Below, piece after piece: positions 48,767 through 58,460 of a stretch of 64,000 nt of DNA. The notes under the pieces were generated by a model. That model had not been told where the DNA came from, ran no database searches, and saw nothing but the letters and a program-made list of their open reading frames with translations. This DNA is from Nostoc sp. NMS9 (GTDB taxonomy: Bacteria > Cyanobacteriota > Cyanobacteriia > Cyanobacteriales > Nostocaceae): positions 186,001 through 250,000 of the forward strand of contig NZ_JABXKL010000019.1 of the NCBI RefSeq assembly GCF_017114995.1. Reading direction: 5' to 3'. Within the stretch, counting starts at the first letter, position 1; each line of letters opens with the position of its first letter. The translations under genes were made by a program, and so were the position numbers.

Positions 48767-49996
48767 CTATCCTGGCTTATGATCCAAACGAGTCGCTTGC
48801 TCTAGGGCGGCTTTTTCTTTGGCTCGGCGGACATAGGGTTGTAACTGAGTGCGATCGCAAGCTGTAAAAATACTCAGGTTTTCCAAGGTAATCCCCCGCA
48901 TTAACATTTCTACGCGCCAGGTTTGTTGTGCTTGGGCGATCGCTGGCGTTTGTCCTTGGGGAGTTAACAATCTCTCGCTCCATACTTGCCAACGTGTCTC
49001 AAGTTCTGATTCTGAAATAGGTGTGCCTGTATCATTTAGAAACATGGCTGTTTGAGCATCTTTACGACTTTTCAACCATTTGATTAAGGGATTATTAGTA
49101 AAGGAACCGTAGCGTTTGCCCAAAATCCATTGATTCAAAGGCACTTGACGGACAAATCCGGGAATTGTGATTTGCAGGAAGTGCCCTTGAGTATCGTAGA
49201 TTTGGTGCGATCGCTCCAAGCTAATTATTTCTGTGGCGGATAACCCAGACCCAAATAATACGTAAGCTAAGGCATAATCTCGTACTCCGAATTTCCTGGC
49301 TTGTTGCAGAATTTCGTGAACTAAAGTAGCTGGTAAATCAGCTATTTCTGTGGTGGTGAACCCTCCTTGTAAGGAGTTTATTGCTGATTCTGTTGAAGAT
49401 GACATGGCTCCATGTAAAAACAACTCCACCAAATTTTCCAGAAAATCATCCCGATCTTCCCAAAGTTCGTGAAATTCGCTGGTGAACTCAATTACTGCAT
49501 ATCCCAAAATCATCCCATTCAGCAAACTGGCTAATTTTTCTGCGGGTAAATAGGTATTTAGGTGTCCTTGCTGGATTACAGTAGCTAAATACTGAGCTAC
49601 ATAACGGTTTGCCTCTGTTACTCCCCTGCCTAGTGCGCGGCGATTTTCTGCCGGGAATTGGTCGGCTTCACCTACCACAGATCGGACGAACTCTGGTACT
49701 CGTTCTAATGCATGTAAGCTATCACTTGCATAATCTTTAAGAGCTTGGTAAACATTGCCGGGAGGTGTTGCCCGCCGTACCAGCGATTCACCTAAATCCT
49801 TGAAGGCTGCGGACTCTTCCAGCACAGCCAAAAGCAGTCCATGTTTATTGCCAAAATTCCGAAATAGAGTCACTTCGTTGACTTCGGCTTTTTCAGCAAT
49901 TTGGCGGGTTGTGGTAGCGCTAACACCCTGAGCAGAAAACAACTCAAGTGCAGCTTGAATCAGGCGTTGACGAGTGGAAATGAGTTGAGATGACAT
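48767..49996 (-). CDS. TetR/AcrR-type regulator with C-terminal tyrosine-recombinase-like domain
   Basis: N-terminal RQRLIQAALELFSAQGVSATTTRQIAEKAEVNEVTLFRNFGNKHGLLLAVL; C-terminal RKFGVRDYALAYVLFGSGLSATEIISLE..QQTWRVEMLMRGITLENLSIFTACDRTQLQPYVRRAKE. ATG at 49996 preferred. Confidence 0.78.
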   Translation of the reverse strand: MSSQLISTRQRLIQAALELFSAQGVSATTTRQIAEKAEVNEVTLFRNFGNKHGLLLAVLEESAAFKDLGESLVRRATPPGNVYQALKDYASDSLHALERVPEFVRSVVGEADQFPAENRRALGRGVTEANRYVAQYLATVIQQGHLNTYLPAEKLASLLNGMILGYAVIEFTSEFHELWEDRDDFLENLVELFLHGAMSSSTESAINSLQGGFTTTEIADLPATLVHEILQQARKFGVRDYALAYVLFGSGLSATEIISLERSHQIYDTQGHFLQITIPGFVRQVPLNQWILGKRYGSFTNNPLIKWLKSRKDAQTAMFLNDTGTPISESELETRWQVWSERLLTPQGQTPAIAQAQQTWRVEMLMRGITLENLSIFTACDRTQLQPYVRRAKEKAALEQATRLDHKPG

Positions 49997-50003
49997 AGAA
50001 AAA

Positions 50004-50067
50004 TGCAAGTGGCACTTGCAGGAAGTATCAGAGTTCTGCTAGCATAACAAATGTAAGTGATACTTGC
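50004..50067. promoter_or_regulatory. Paired palindromic operator candidates for the TetR-like regulator
   Basis: TGCAAGTGGCACTTGCA (50004-50020) and GTAAGTGATACTTGC (50053-50067), 48 bp centre to centre. Confidence 0.7.
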
Positions 50068-50169
50068 TTTACTCTACTGTAACGAACTAGTATACAGGGC
50101 GGGTAAATCTCTGTGGGATTATGCCCAAGAAAAAGCAAATCGCTTTCTCATCCATCAACAGGAATTTTT

Positions 50170-51051
50170 ATGACCGCAAATTTTGGGGCGTTCGCTAAAA
50201 GCGTTGGCGAAGCCATCGCCCCTGAGAGAGGCAACTCACCTCGACTCAGTTGGACAAATGTAGTATTTTTTACTACATTTCATGCTTTAGCACTTCTGGC
50301 TCCTTGGTTTTTCTCCTGGCCAGCATTAGGTTTGCTAGTGTTTCTCCACTGGTTATTCGGGAGCATTGGTATTTGCCTGGGATATCACCGACTACTAAGC
50401 CATAAAAGTTTCCAGGTTCCTAAGTGGTTAGAGTATGCGATCGCCCTGATCGGAGCGCTGGCTTTGCAAGGAGGGCCAATTTTTTGGGTAGGTGGACACC
50501 GCCAACATCACGCCCACACAGAAGATATCAATTTAGACCCCTATTCTGCTCAAAGAGGATTTTGGTGGAGCCATATATTGTGGATTTTCTACCCACGTCC
50601 AGAATTTTTTGACTATGACACCTATAAAAAATATGCTCCTGACTTAGCCAGACAACCCTTTTATTGTTGGCTAGATCGCTACTTCTTGCTATTGCAAATA
50701 CCCTTCGGGCTGCTGCTTTATGCTCTAGGAGGATGGTCTTTTGTATTCTACGGAGTGTTTCTCAGATGTGTCTTGCTTTGGCATTCAACCTGGTTTGTGA
50801 ACTCAGCATCACACCTATGGGGTTATCGCACCTTTGATGCTAATGATGGCGCTCGTAATCTTTGGTGGGTATCCCTCGTCACTTATGGAGAAGGATGGCA
50901 CAACAACCATCATACTTATCCCCACATGGCGAAATCTGGGTTGTCTTGGTGGGAAATTGATGTTACTTGGTGGAGCATCTTAGTGTTGCAGACTTTGGGT
51001 TTAGCTAAAAAGGTTGTCTCGCGTCCTCCTCAAGGTGCAACTCACGGCTAA
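50170..51051 (+). CDS. Acyl-lipid/acyl-CoA delta-9-type desaturase
   Basis: Histidine boxes GYHRLLSHKSF, GGHRQHHAHTED, GEGWHNNHHTYP. Confidence 0.9.
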   Translation: MTANFGAFAKSVGEAIAPERGNSPRLSWTNVVFFTTFHALALLAPWFFSWPALGLLVFLHWLFGSIGICLGYHRLLSHKSFQVPKWLEYAIALIGALALQGGPIFWVGGHRQHHAHTEDINLDPYSAQRGFWWSHILWIFYPRPEFFDYDTYKKYAPDLARQPFYCWLDRYFLLLQIPFGLLLYALGGWSFVFYGVFLRCVLLWHSTWFVNSASHLWGYRTFDANDGARNLWWVSLVTYGEGWHNNHHTYPHMAKSGLSWWEIDVTWWSILVLQTLGLAKKVVSRPPQGATHG

Positions 51052-51081
51052 ATTGCAACCAAATTATCATAAATTTGTTAT

Positions 51082-51104
51082 GCCGATTGCTTCTTGCAGT
51101 CGGC
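51082..51104 (+). terminator. Hairpin downstream of desaturase
   Basis: gccgattgcttcttgcagtcggc. Confidence 0.45.
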
Positions 51105-51172
51105 TTACTAATTTTTATCAGTAGTATTTCACGGTAAAATCTAACGGATTCAATCACCGTAGTGCATCAAGT

Positions 51173-52006
51173 GTGAAAACTGACAGCATTTTTTATCGCC
51201 TTTTTCAAGAATTTCCTGGGATCTTTTTTGAATTAATTGGCAATCCACCCCAAACGGCAGAGACTTATAAATTCTCCTCAATTGAAATCAAGCAAACTGC
51301 ATTCCGTATAGATGGTGTTTTTATCCCAACACAAGGAGAAGAAAATCCGATTTACTTTGTTGAAGTCCAGTTTCAAACTGACACAGAAATTTATTCACGC
51401 TTATTTTCAGAAATTTTTTTATACTTACGCCAAAATAAACCTCAAAATTCTTGGCGAGGAGTAGTTATCTATCCCAATCGCAGTTTAGATACAGCAGATA
51501 TCAAGAATTACAGTGAATTTTTCACTAGCCAGCGCATCAGTCGCATCTACCTTAATGAATTAGGTGAAACTGCATCATTGCCAGTTGGAATTGCTACGAT
51601 GAAATTAGTCGTCGATGAAGAGGAGACAGCAATTATAGCTGCTAGACAGTTAATAGACAGAACCCAGCAAGAAATCAACATCGAACCACAACGGCGGCAG
51701 TTACTAGAATTGATAGAGACAATATTAGTTTACAAGTTTCCGACGATGAGTCGAGAGGAGATTGAAGGTATGTTTGGGTTAAGTGATTTGAAACAAACAC
51801 GAGTTTATCAAGAAGGTAAACAAGAAGGCAAACAAGAAGGCAAGCAAGAAGGCAAGCAAGAAGGAGCGCGTGAACAAAAGTTTAGAATGATACCTTTGTT
51901 GTTGAGATTGGGATTGAGTTTTGAAGAAACTGCGAAAGAGTTAGGTTTGAGTCTAGAAGAGATTCAGCAAGAAATACAAAAACAGCCTCCAAGTCAGGAT
52001 ACGTAA
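51173..52006 (+). CDS. Rpn/DUF2887-type putative nuclease
   Basis: KTDSIFYRLFQEFPGIFFELIGNPPQTAETYKFSSIEIKQTAFRIDGVFIP..FVEVQFQTDTEIYSRLFSEIFLYLRQ; GTG start; KQEG repeats. Confidence 0.87.
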   Translation: MKTDSIFYRLFQEFPGIFFELIGNPPQTAETYKFSSIEIKQTAFRIDGVFIPTQGEENPIYFVEVQFQTDTEIYSRLFSEIFLYLRQNKPQNSWRGVVIYPNRSLDTADIKNYSEFFTSQRISRIYLNELGETASLPVGIATMKLVVDEEETAIIAARQLIDRTQQEINIEPQRRQLLELIETILVYKFPTMSREEIEGMFGLSDLKQTRVYQEGKQEGKQEGKQEGKQEGAREQKFRMIPLLLRLGLSFEETAKELGLSLEEIQQEIQKQPPSQDT

Positions 52007-52211
52007 CCTACAATTACAGCAGAATCCAGAATTCAGGAGCGGAGCCGGAGACGCTCCGCCCCGCTGCGCTAACAGAAGTAAAACAGGCTTTATACTTGGC
52101 TTTGAGACTTAGCTTGTGTACCTCACTAACTTGAAATTCGCTGCATCCTTTATCAAAGATTTACCTACATATTCTTGCTATTTTCCATTCCCATAATTTT
52201 TAATTTTTTCT

Positions 52212-53267
52212 ATGATTTCGCTCTCTCCTATTCTTCAAGCTAGACTCTCCCAACCCTTAAAGATTGGCTCTTTCGAGGTAAAAAGTCGGGTTCTCCAGTC
52301 GCCTCTATCCGGAGTGACAGATATGGTGTTTCGCCGTCTTGTGCGTCGCTATGCACCAGATTCAATGATGTATACCGAAATGGTGAATGCTACAGGGTTG
52401 CATTATGTCAAGCAGTTACCCAAAATCATGGAGGTAGATCCAAATGAACGCCCAATTAGCGTTCAACTATTTGATTGTCGTCCAGATTTCCTGGCAGAAG
52501 CAGCAATAAAAGCAGTTGCCGAGGGTGCTGATACTGTTGATATTAATATGGGTTGTCCGGTTAATAAAATCACTAAAAATGGTGGTGGTTCTTCATTGTT
52601 GCGGCAACCAGAAGTAGCAGAAGCAATTGTGCAGGAAGTGGTAAAAGCTGTTGATGTACCTGTGACAGTAAAAACCCGTATTGGCTGGAATGATAACGAA
52701 ATTACTATTCTCGACTTTGCCAAGCGAATGGAAGATGCCGGGGCGAAAATGATTACGGTACATGGACGCACCCGTGCCCAAGGGTACAATGGTAATGCCC
52801 GTTGGGAATGGATTACCCGTGTAAAAGAAGTGCTTTCTATCCCAGTGATTGGGAATGGAGATATTTTTTCCGTTGAAGCGGCAGTGAAATGTTTAGAACA
52901 AACTGGCGCTGATGGCGTCATGTGTTCCCGTGGGACTTTGGGTTATCCGTTTTTGGTGGGAGAAATTGATCGCTTCCTAAAAACAGGGGAGATATTACCG
53001 ACACCTACACCGATTGAGCGTTTGGAATGTGCAAGAGATCATTTACAAGCCTTGTGGGAATATAAAGGCGATCGCGGTGTACGTCAAGCCCGTAAGCACA
53101 TGACTTGGTATGCTAAGGGTTTCGTTGGTGCTGCCGAACTCCGAGGACAGCTAAGTTTAGTTGAAAAGGTAGATCAGGGTTTGGCAATGATTGATCAAGC
53201 AATTGAAAAATTGGCTAATGGTTATGAACTAGAGGAAGAAGCAGAAGGTAGTTTGGTAATGCTTTAA
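52212..53267 (+). CDS. tRNA-dihydrouridine synthase
   Basis: RVLQSPLSGVTDMVFRRLVRR, VDINMGCPVNKITKNGGGSSLL, VTVKTRIGW, VHGRTRAQGYNG. Confidence 0.95.
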   Translation: MISLSPILQARLSQPLKIGSFEVKSRVLQSPLSGVTDMVFRRLVRRYAPDSMMYTEMVNATGLHYVKQLPKIMEVDPNERPISVQLFDCRPDFLAEAAIKAVAEGADTVDINMGCPVNKITKNGGGSSLLRQPEVAEAIVQEVVKAVDVPVTVKTRIGWNDNEITILDFAKRMEDAGAKMITVHGRTRAQGYNGNARWEWITRVKEVLSIPVIGNGDIFSVEAAVKCLEQTGADGVMCSRGTLGYPFLVGEIDRFLKTGEILPTPTPIERLECARDHLQALWEYKGDRGVRQARKHMTWYAKGFVGAAELRGQLSLVEKVDQGLAMIDQAIEKLANGYELEEEAEGSLVML

Positions 53268-53425
53268 AAAGTTGATTTTATCACTAGCTTGGGGTGATAT
53301 TGCTGCTTCCTAAAAGTTACGCGATCGCTTGGATACTACTATTTCAGTTAGGGTTTAAATCTTCTTATGTAACTCTTTTGAATTTTGAATTTTGAATGTT
53401 TAACTAGCCAAAATGGAGGCTCACA

Positions 53426-53980
53426 ATGTTAGTTTCCAAACACAATGATGTTGTAATCATCCCCGAAATTCTCTCATTAGAAGACTTCATGGCAAATCCT
53501 CCAGAGGGGATGGAGTGGGTAGACGAGCAACTAGTAGAAAAAACAGGGATGACATTAAAACATAGTGAAATTCAAGGCAACATCTACTTTTACTGGAGAA
53601 GTTACATCAATTCCAATCAACAAGGCGGGAAAGTTTACACTGAAGTACCTTGTCGTACATATAAACAGGGTCGTCGTCCTGATGTAGCTTATCTAACGCC
53701 TGAGTTGGTAACTGAGTTTGGCGATGTTCCCACTTTGCCACAGAGTTTCCCGTTGATTGCTGAGATAATTTCACCCACCGATTTAGCTGAAGAATTATTT
53801 CTCAAAGCGCAGGAGTATTTACAGTCCGGTTGTGAGGAAGTTTGGCTGGTATTTCCTGAAAGTCGGTTAGTTTTTGTCATTACTGATAATCAGGTTTGCG
53901 GGTTTAAAGCTGGTGATGTGGTTAGCACTCAAAAAGTACTACTGGGTTTTAGTGTAGCTGTAGACGAATTGTTGGGTTGA
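53426..53980 (+). CDS. Uma2-family endonuclease-like protein
   Basis: EVPCRTYKQGRRPDVAYLTPE..LIAEIISPTD..YLQSGCEEVWLVFPESRLVFV. Confidence 0.9.
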   Translation: MLVSKHNDVVIIPEILSLEDFMANPPEGMEWVDEQLVEKTGMTLKHSEIQGNIYFYWRSYINSNQQGGKVYTEVPCRTYKQGRRPDVAYLTPELVTEFGDVPTLPQSFPLIAEIISPTDLAEELFLKAQEYLQSGCEEVWLVFPESRLVFVITDNQVCGFKAGDVVSTQKVLLGFSVAVDELLG

Positions 53981-54034
53981 AAAGGCGATCTATCTAATAA
54001 GGATATGAATATTGTTACAATAATGTACAGATAA

Positions 54035-54511
54035 TCACTTATACATATTTGCGACAGACTGCATCGCCTTAGTAATTGCTTCCGCGTTTGTTTGCGCCCT
54101 TCTTGTTAATGCTGCTAACTGCGGGTCTGTAGAAAAACCAGTGCAAACAGCATTTACTAACTGACTGTTTACTGTCCCCGACTGAGCTTGTATTGCTGGC
54201 ATATTCAATCGCTCATTTTTTGTTACCTGCCCGCTTTGATTGGCTTCGATTATCCAAGCGTACTGAATTGCATCAGTACCACAATCAGCCGCCATATATA
54301 TCCGAGTCGCAGATATGTTTCCTTGAGTGTGATCTATATGCACCCAAAAGCCATAAGCGGAACCACTCGACTGAATATCATTTTTATCAATGGAAAAAAT
54401 CTCACCTTGCGCTCCTTTGGCTACAGGTATCCATTGACTAGCGATCTGGGCATTAACGGGAAGGCAAACAGCAGAAGGCAAAAGACACAAAGCAATCAAT
54501 TTCTTAATCAC
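54035..54511 (-). CDS. Secreted hypothetical protein
   Basis: Signal peptide MIKKLIALCLLPSAVCLPVNAQ; surface-adhesin-like IYMAADCGTDAIQYAWIIEANQSGQV. Confidence 0.6.
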   Translation of the reverse strand: MIKKLIALCLLPSAVCLPVNAQIASQWIPVAKGAQGEIFSIDKNDIQSSGSAYGFWVHIDHTQGNISATRIYMAADCGTDAIQYAWIIEANQSGQVTKNERLNMPAIQAQSGTVNSQLVNAVCTGFSTDPQLAALTRRAQTNAEAITKAMQSVANMYK

Positions 54512-54607
54512 TGCTCTAAGTTAAATTTGATACCTCCATTATCAAAGGCAATCGCGCTCTGAAGCATCGGTAACTTTAGCAATTGATTGTAAAGACTTGA
54601 AAAACTC

Positions 54608-54644
54608 GTTTCAATCCCTAATAGGGATTTTATTGAATTGCAAT
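54608..54644. repeat. Single orphan CRISPR-repeat-like 37-mer
   Basis: gtttcaatccctaatagggattttattgaattgcaat, like known Nostoc CRISPR repeat classes, no second copy nearby. Confidence 0.6.
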
Positions 54645-54913
54645 TTCAAGGTTTAGTTGTGCGAATGAACGAATTCAAAACAAACAGAATAGTCATATCA
54701 CAAGATGCAAATCGCTGAAAACCACTCCCCATAAGGTGCGCGGATGGTTTGAAAGTACCATTGCCCTCAAAGTCTTGTATAGATGGAGCCTACAGCCTTT
54801 TTTGCCCCTTCTCATTTTGTACATCTACCCAGCCGCGCATTTGGTAAGAAAATTAGTCTGATTGGCGATCGCTACCACCATTAAAATAAGCGATCGCCTA
54901 ATCCTTGCACACC

Positions 54914-56005
54914 TTAATTTACCAAATCGGGGAACACCTCTTGCACAGCAGGATGCACTAAGCGATGGTTCTGCACGTTTACACCCTTAGCTAATGCTGG
55001 ATTAACCTCCAGTGCCATAATTCCAAAATTCGCCAACTGGACAACATAAGGTAATGTACTATTATTAAGTGCCTGAGTTGCTGTCCAAGGTACTGCTCCT
55101 GGCATATTGGGAACGCCATAATGCACCACACCCTCTTCAATGTATACCGGATTTGTGTGAGATGTCGGGTGTAAGGTTTCTATACAACCGCCTTGGTCAA
55201 CGGCTACATCAACTATTACTGAACCAGGACGCATTTGTTTGACCAATTCGCGGGATACTAGTATTGGCGCTCTACGTCCTAACACTAAAACTGCACCGAT
55301 GAGCAAATCGGCTTCTTTAACGGCGGCTTCAATATGAGCAGAGTTGCTGTAAAGCAATTCGACTCTAGAGCCAAAGAGTGTTTCTAAGTAAGATAAGCGC
55401 TCGACACTCACATCTAAAATCTGGACACTAGCACCCATGCCTACGGCAATTTTAGCTGCTTCTGTGCCGACAACGCCGCCACCTAAAATTACTACTTTAC
55501 CTGGTTGAACTCCAGGGACACCGCCCAAAAGCACACCTCTACCACCTTGTTGACGTTCTAAGAATCTCGCCCCAAATTGTACTGCTAGCCGACCAGCAAT
55601 TACACTCATGGGGGTGAGCAAGGGTAGTCTGTTTGCCCCAGGTTGTTCTACAGTTTCGTAAGCGATCGCAGTTGTGCCACAATCAATTAAATGCTCTGTC
55701 AACTTGCGATCAGCTGCTAAATGTAAATAAGTAAATAATATCTGCCCTTTTTGCAAAAATTTATACTCAGATGTTAGAGGTTCTTTGACTTTAACAACCA
55801 ATTCCCGATTCCAAGCCGTTTCTGATGTGGGAACAATTTCGGCTCCAGCACTTCTGTAGTCATCATCGGAGAATCCAGCACCATTACCTGCTTGTGTCTC
55901 GACGAAGATACTATGACCATTTTCTCGCAGTACCCGCACGCTAGAAGGACTTAACCCTACCCGAAACTCTTGATCCTTATTTTCCTTGGGAACGCCGATT
56001 TCCAT
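54914..56005 (-). CDS. ald: Alanine dehydrogenase
   Basis: MEIGVPKENKDQEFRVGLSPSSVRVL, GKVVILGGGVVGTEAAKIAVGMGA, VDQGGCIET..HTNPVYIEEGVVHYGVPNMPGAVPWTAT. Confidence 0.96.
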   Translation of the reverse strand: MEIGVPKENKDQEFRVGLSPSSVRVLRENGHSIFVETQAGNGAGFSDDDYRSAGAEIVPTSETAWNRELVVKVKEPLTSEYKFLQKGQILFTYLHLAADRKLTEHLIDCGTTAIAYETVEQPGANRLPLLTPMSVIAGRLAVQFGARFLERQQGGRGVLLGGVPGVQPGKVVILGGGVVGTEAAKIAVGMGASVQILDVSVERLSYLETLFGSRVELLYSNSAHIEAAVKEADLLIGAVLVLGRRAPILVSRELVKQMRPGSVIVDVAVDQGGCIETLHPTSHTNPVYIEEGVVHYGVPNMPGAVPWTATQALNNSTLPYVVQLANFGIMALEVNPALAKGVNVQNHRLVHPAVQEVFPDLVN

Positions 56006-56486
56006 ATATCGCCTCTGATAATTTTTTTGTTTAACTGTAGCCTGGCAATCTCAAGCTTGCTACTTCTATCTTTCTAGTTCCGTATTAGAGATAGCTGGAT
56101 TAGAGATACCTAATTTCTGTTCTAACTTTCTTAATTCAATCTGAGTAGCCCAAACTCTTACCCTTGACTATTGCCCCAGTATTTATACAATATATAAAGA
56201 ATAGTAACAATTTATTAAAAGAGTGATTGTATAGCTCCCTACTAAGAAGCTATTGCAGAATTTCTCAAGTCATCTTGGCATTCCAGCATTGCAATCAGCT
56301 TTTAAGTTAACTTGACTTTTCAACGTCATCTGAAAAATTCAAAGTCTTTTTCCTTCTAAGAGAGAGATTTAGAGAAAGGTTTTCCAGATACCAGGAAAAG
56401 CAAGTAGCGATTATACCCACTTTCTGCGACTTCTACCAGAAGTCTGATATCAAGTCCCATCTGCCAAAAATAAGGTTTCTTAAAAG

Positions 56487-56657
56487 ATGACACAAACACA
56501 ACCAACAATTACACCTAAACTAGCAGAGCCGAAATTTGGCTTTAACGAATACGCCGAACGCTTGAATGGTCGAGCTGCAATGATTGGCTTTGGTTTACTG
56601 CTGGTGATTGAATATGTCACCAATCAAGGGGTGCTATCATGGCTGGGTCTGAAGTAG
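56487..56657 (+). CDS. High-light-inducible (HLIP/SCP) chlorophyll-binding-like protein
   Basis: 56 aa: MTQTQPTITPKLAEPKFGFNEYAERLNGRAAMIGFGLLLVIEYVTNQGVLSWLGLK, with ExxNGRxAMIGF motif. Confidence 0.9.
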   Translation: MTQTQPTITPKLAEPKFGFNEYAERLNGRAAMIGFGLLLVIEYVTNQGVLSWLGLK

Positions 56658-57018
56658 TGCCATCAACAAGCACAATCTTGAAGTTGTAAGCTAGTAATTA
56701 AAAGAGTTTCAACCAGCTGGAACAACCAGTTGGTTTTGACTTCAATAATTGATAGCGGAGTAGTTTGCCCTACATAGATTAATTATACTTATTCATAAAT
56801 AACTGCCCTAGAATGTAAGCAAGAGAGGAATCGAAATACCTATTAGTGATTGAAATATCATAGACTTGCAACTAGTATATGCAAGGCGATTGATGAGTAA
56901 ATTTCCTCCCCTACTAAAAAAATCATAAATTAGTGTCTGCCTTGAATGAGAAAGGCAAATTATGGGTGAGGTATTCTTGGTAAATATACACAAAAGGTGA
57001 ACTGGAACCAACCAAGCT

Positions 57019-57315
57019 GTGATGAATGCTGTATTACCTCGTTTTTTGAAGTCAACCTACCGAAAAGAGCCACTAATCAGTGTATTGATGACAATGGGTG
57101 TTATGGATGCCCTGATTGGCGGATTGAATGATAGCTGGTCGTTGTTTGCTTTTGGTTTGGGAACGGCAGGGATAGCGCTAGGCTTTAAGTTGTGGCGTCT
57201 CCAGCAGCGTCGTTCTTTACCAGAGGAGCCTGTAGTGCAACATTATTTGCCCTCTCGTTCTTCTAGTGCGCCTTTACCAATGTTAAGCGTTTCTAAGAAA
57301 AAACCACCTCTTTAA
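57019..57315 (+). CDS. Hypothetical cyanobacterial membrane protein
   Basis: LISVLMTMGVMDALIGGLNDSWSLFAFGLGTAGIALGFKLWRLQQRRS. Confidence 0.6.
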   Translation: MMNAVLPRFLKSTYRKEPLISVLMTMGVMDALIGGLNDSWSLFAFGLGTAGIALGFKLWRLQQRRSLPEEPVVQHYLPSRSSSAPLPMLSVSKKKPPL

Positions 57316-57392
57316 AATGTGCAGAGTTATTTCAGTAATAACTCTGCAAAATTTATTGGGTTTAATTGTATCTATAAAAGTGAGGAAAAAGA

Positions 57393-58460
57393 GTGAGTAG
57401 TGAGGGAAGAGGTGGCGGTAATTTTCTGCGGCCGTATATTATCCTGGCATTTATGGCAGCTGTTGCCCTTCCAGTGATTACCAGGGAAGGGTTTTATATT
57501 CATCAAGCTCATGCTGCCATTGAAGTAACACCAAACTCCCCAGGTAACACTAACTTTGCTAATGCTCAACTACTTTACACACTCATCGGACATAACGGAA
57601 CCATTAAATCCCTCGCTTTCACTCCAGATAGCAGAATTCTTGTGAGTGGAGGTGCAGAAAACGAGGGTGTAATTCGCCTGTGGAATTTAGCAAAAGCCAA
57701 AAAGTTGGCGACTATTAACAAAGCGCACAAAGCAGCCGTAGAATCTTTAGTGATTTCGCCAGATGGACAAACCCTCGCTAGCTGTAGTGATGACAATACG
57801 ATTAACCTCTGGAGCCTGAAAAATTTAAAATTTAGCCGCTCTTTTGTCGGACATACCAGTAACGTATTATCTTTAGCTGTGTCTCCTGATAGTAAAGTTC
57901 TCGTCAGTGGAGCTTTAGATGGGATTCGTCTCTGGGATTTGCTACAGCAGCGGCCTCTAGGGACTATAGTACGCTTTGATAATTTGATTTATACTCTCGC
58001 TATTAGTCCTGATGGACAGACCTTGGCTAGTGGTGATAATAAGGGTGTAATCAAGCTGTGGAATTTGAGTACTGGTAAATTAATCAGTGAATTGGCAGCT
58101 CATTCTAGTGCTGTTAGCGCTGTGATCTTTACACCAGATGGACAAACATTAGTCAGTGCTAGCCACGATCGCACCATAAAACTGTGGAATATTAATACTG
58201 GAGAATTAGTCCGCACCCTTGCAGGACATAATAACTGGGTAAATGCGATCGCTCTTAATCCTGATGGACAAACTCTTGCTAGTGCTGGTAGAGATGGAAT
58301 TAAATTGTGGGATTTAACTACAGGCGAGTTAATAAATACACTGAGTGGACATACAGACTGGGTAAGTGCGATCGCTTTTAGTCCAAATGGTAAAATTCTT
58401 GCCAGTGGTGGATTCGATCGACAAATTAAGATTTGGGGGATTCCAACAAAACGTAATTAA
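57393..58460 (+). CDS. Exported WD40-repeat protein (7 repeats)
   Basis: N-terminal hydrophobic export-like segment then seven GH..WD-type repeats; GTG start. Confidence 0.9.
   Translation: MSSEGRGGGNFLRPYIILAFMAAVALPVITREGFYIHQAHAAIEVTPNSPGNTNFANAQLLYTLIGHNGTIKSLAFTPDSRILVSGGAENEGVIRLWNLAKAKKLATINKAHKAAVESLVISPDGQTLASCSDDNTINLWSLKNLKFSRSFVGHTSNVLSLAVSPDSKVLVSGALDGIRLWDLLQQRPLGTIVRFDNLIYTLAISPDGQTLASGDNKGVIKLWNLSTGKLISELAAHSSAVSAVIFTPDGQTLVSASHDRTIKLWNINTGELVRTLAGHNNWVNAIALNPDGQTLASAGRDGIKLWDLTTGELINTLSGHTDWVSAIAFSPNGKILASGGFDRQIKIWGIPTKRN

Noticed and set aside
54560-54720. CRISPR array
   Set aside because: Only one repeat-like copy and no regular spacing, so reported as an orphan repeat only.
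57393-58460. Seven-repeat WD40 protein as a conflict-system sensor
   Set aside because: No effector domain or partner gene is visible; it reads as an ordinary exported WD40 protein.
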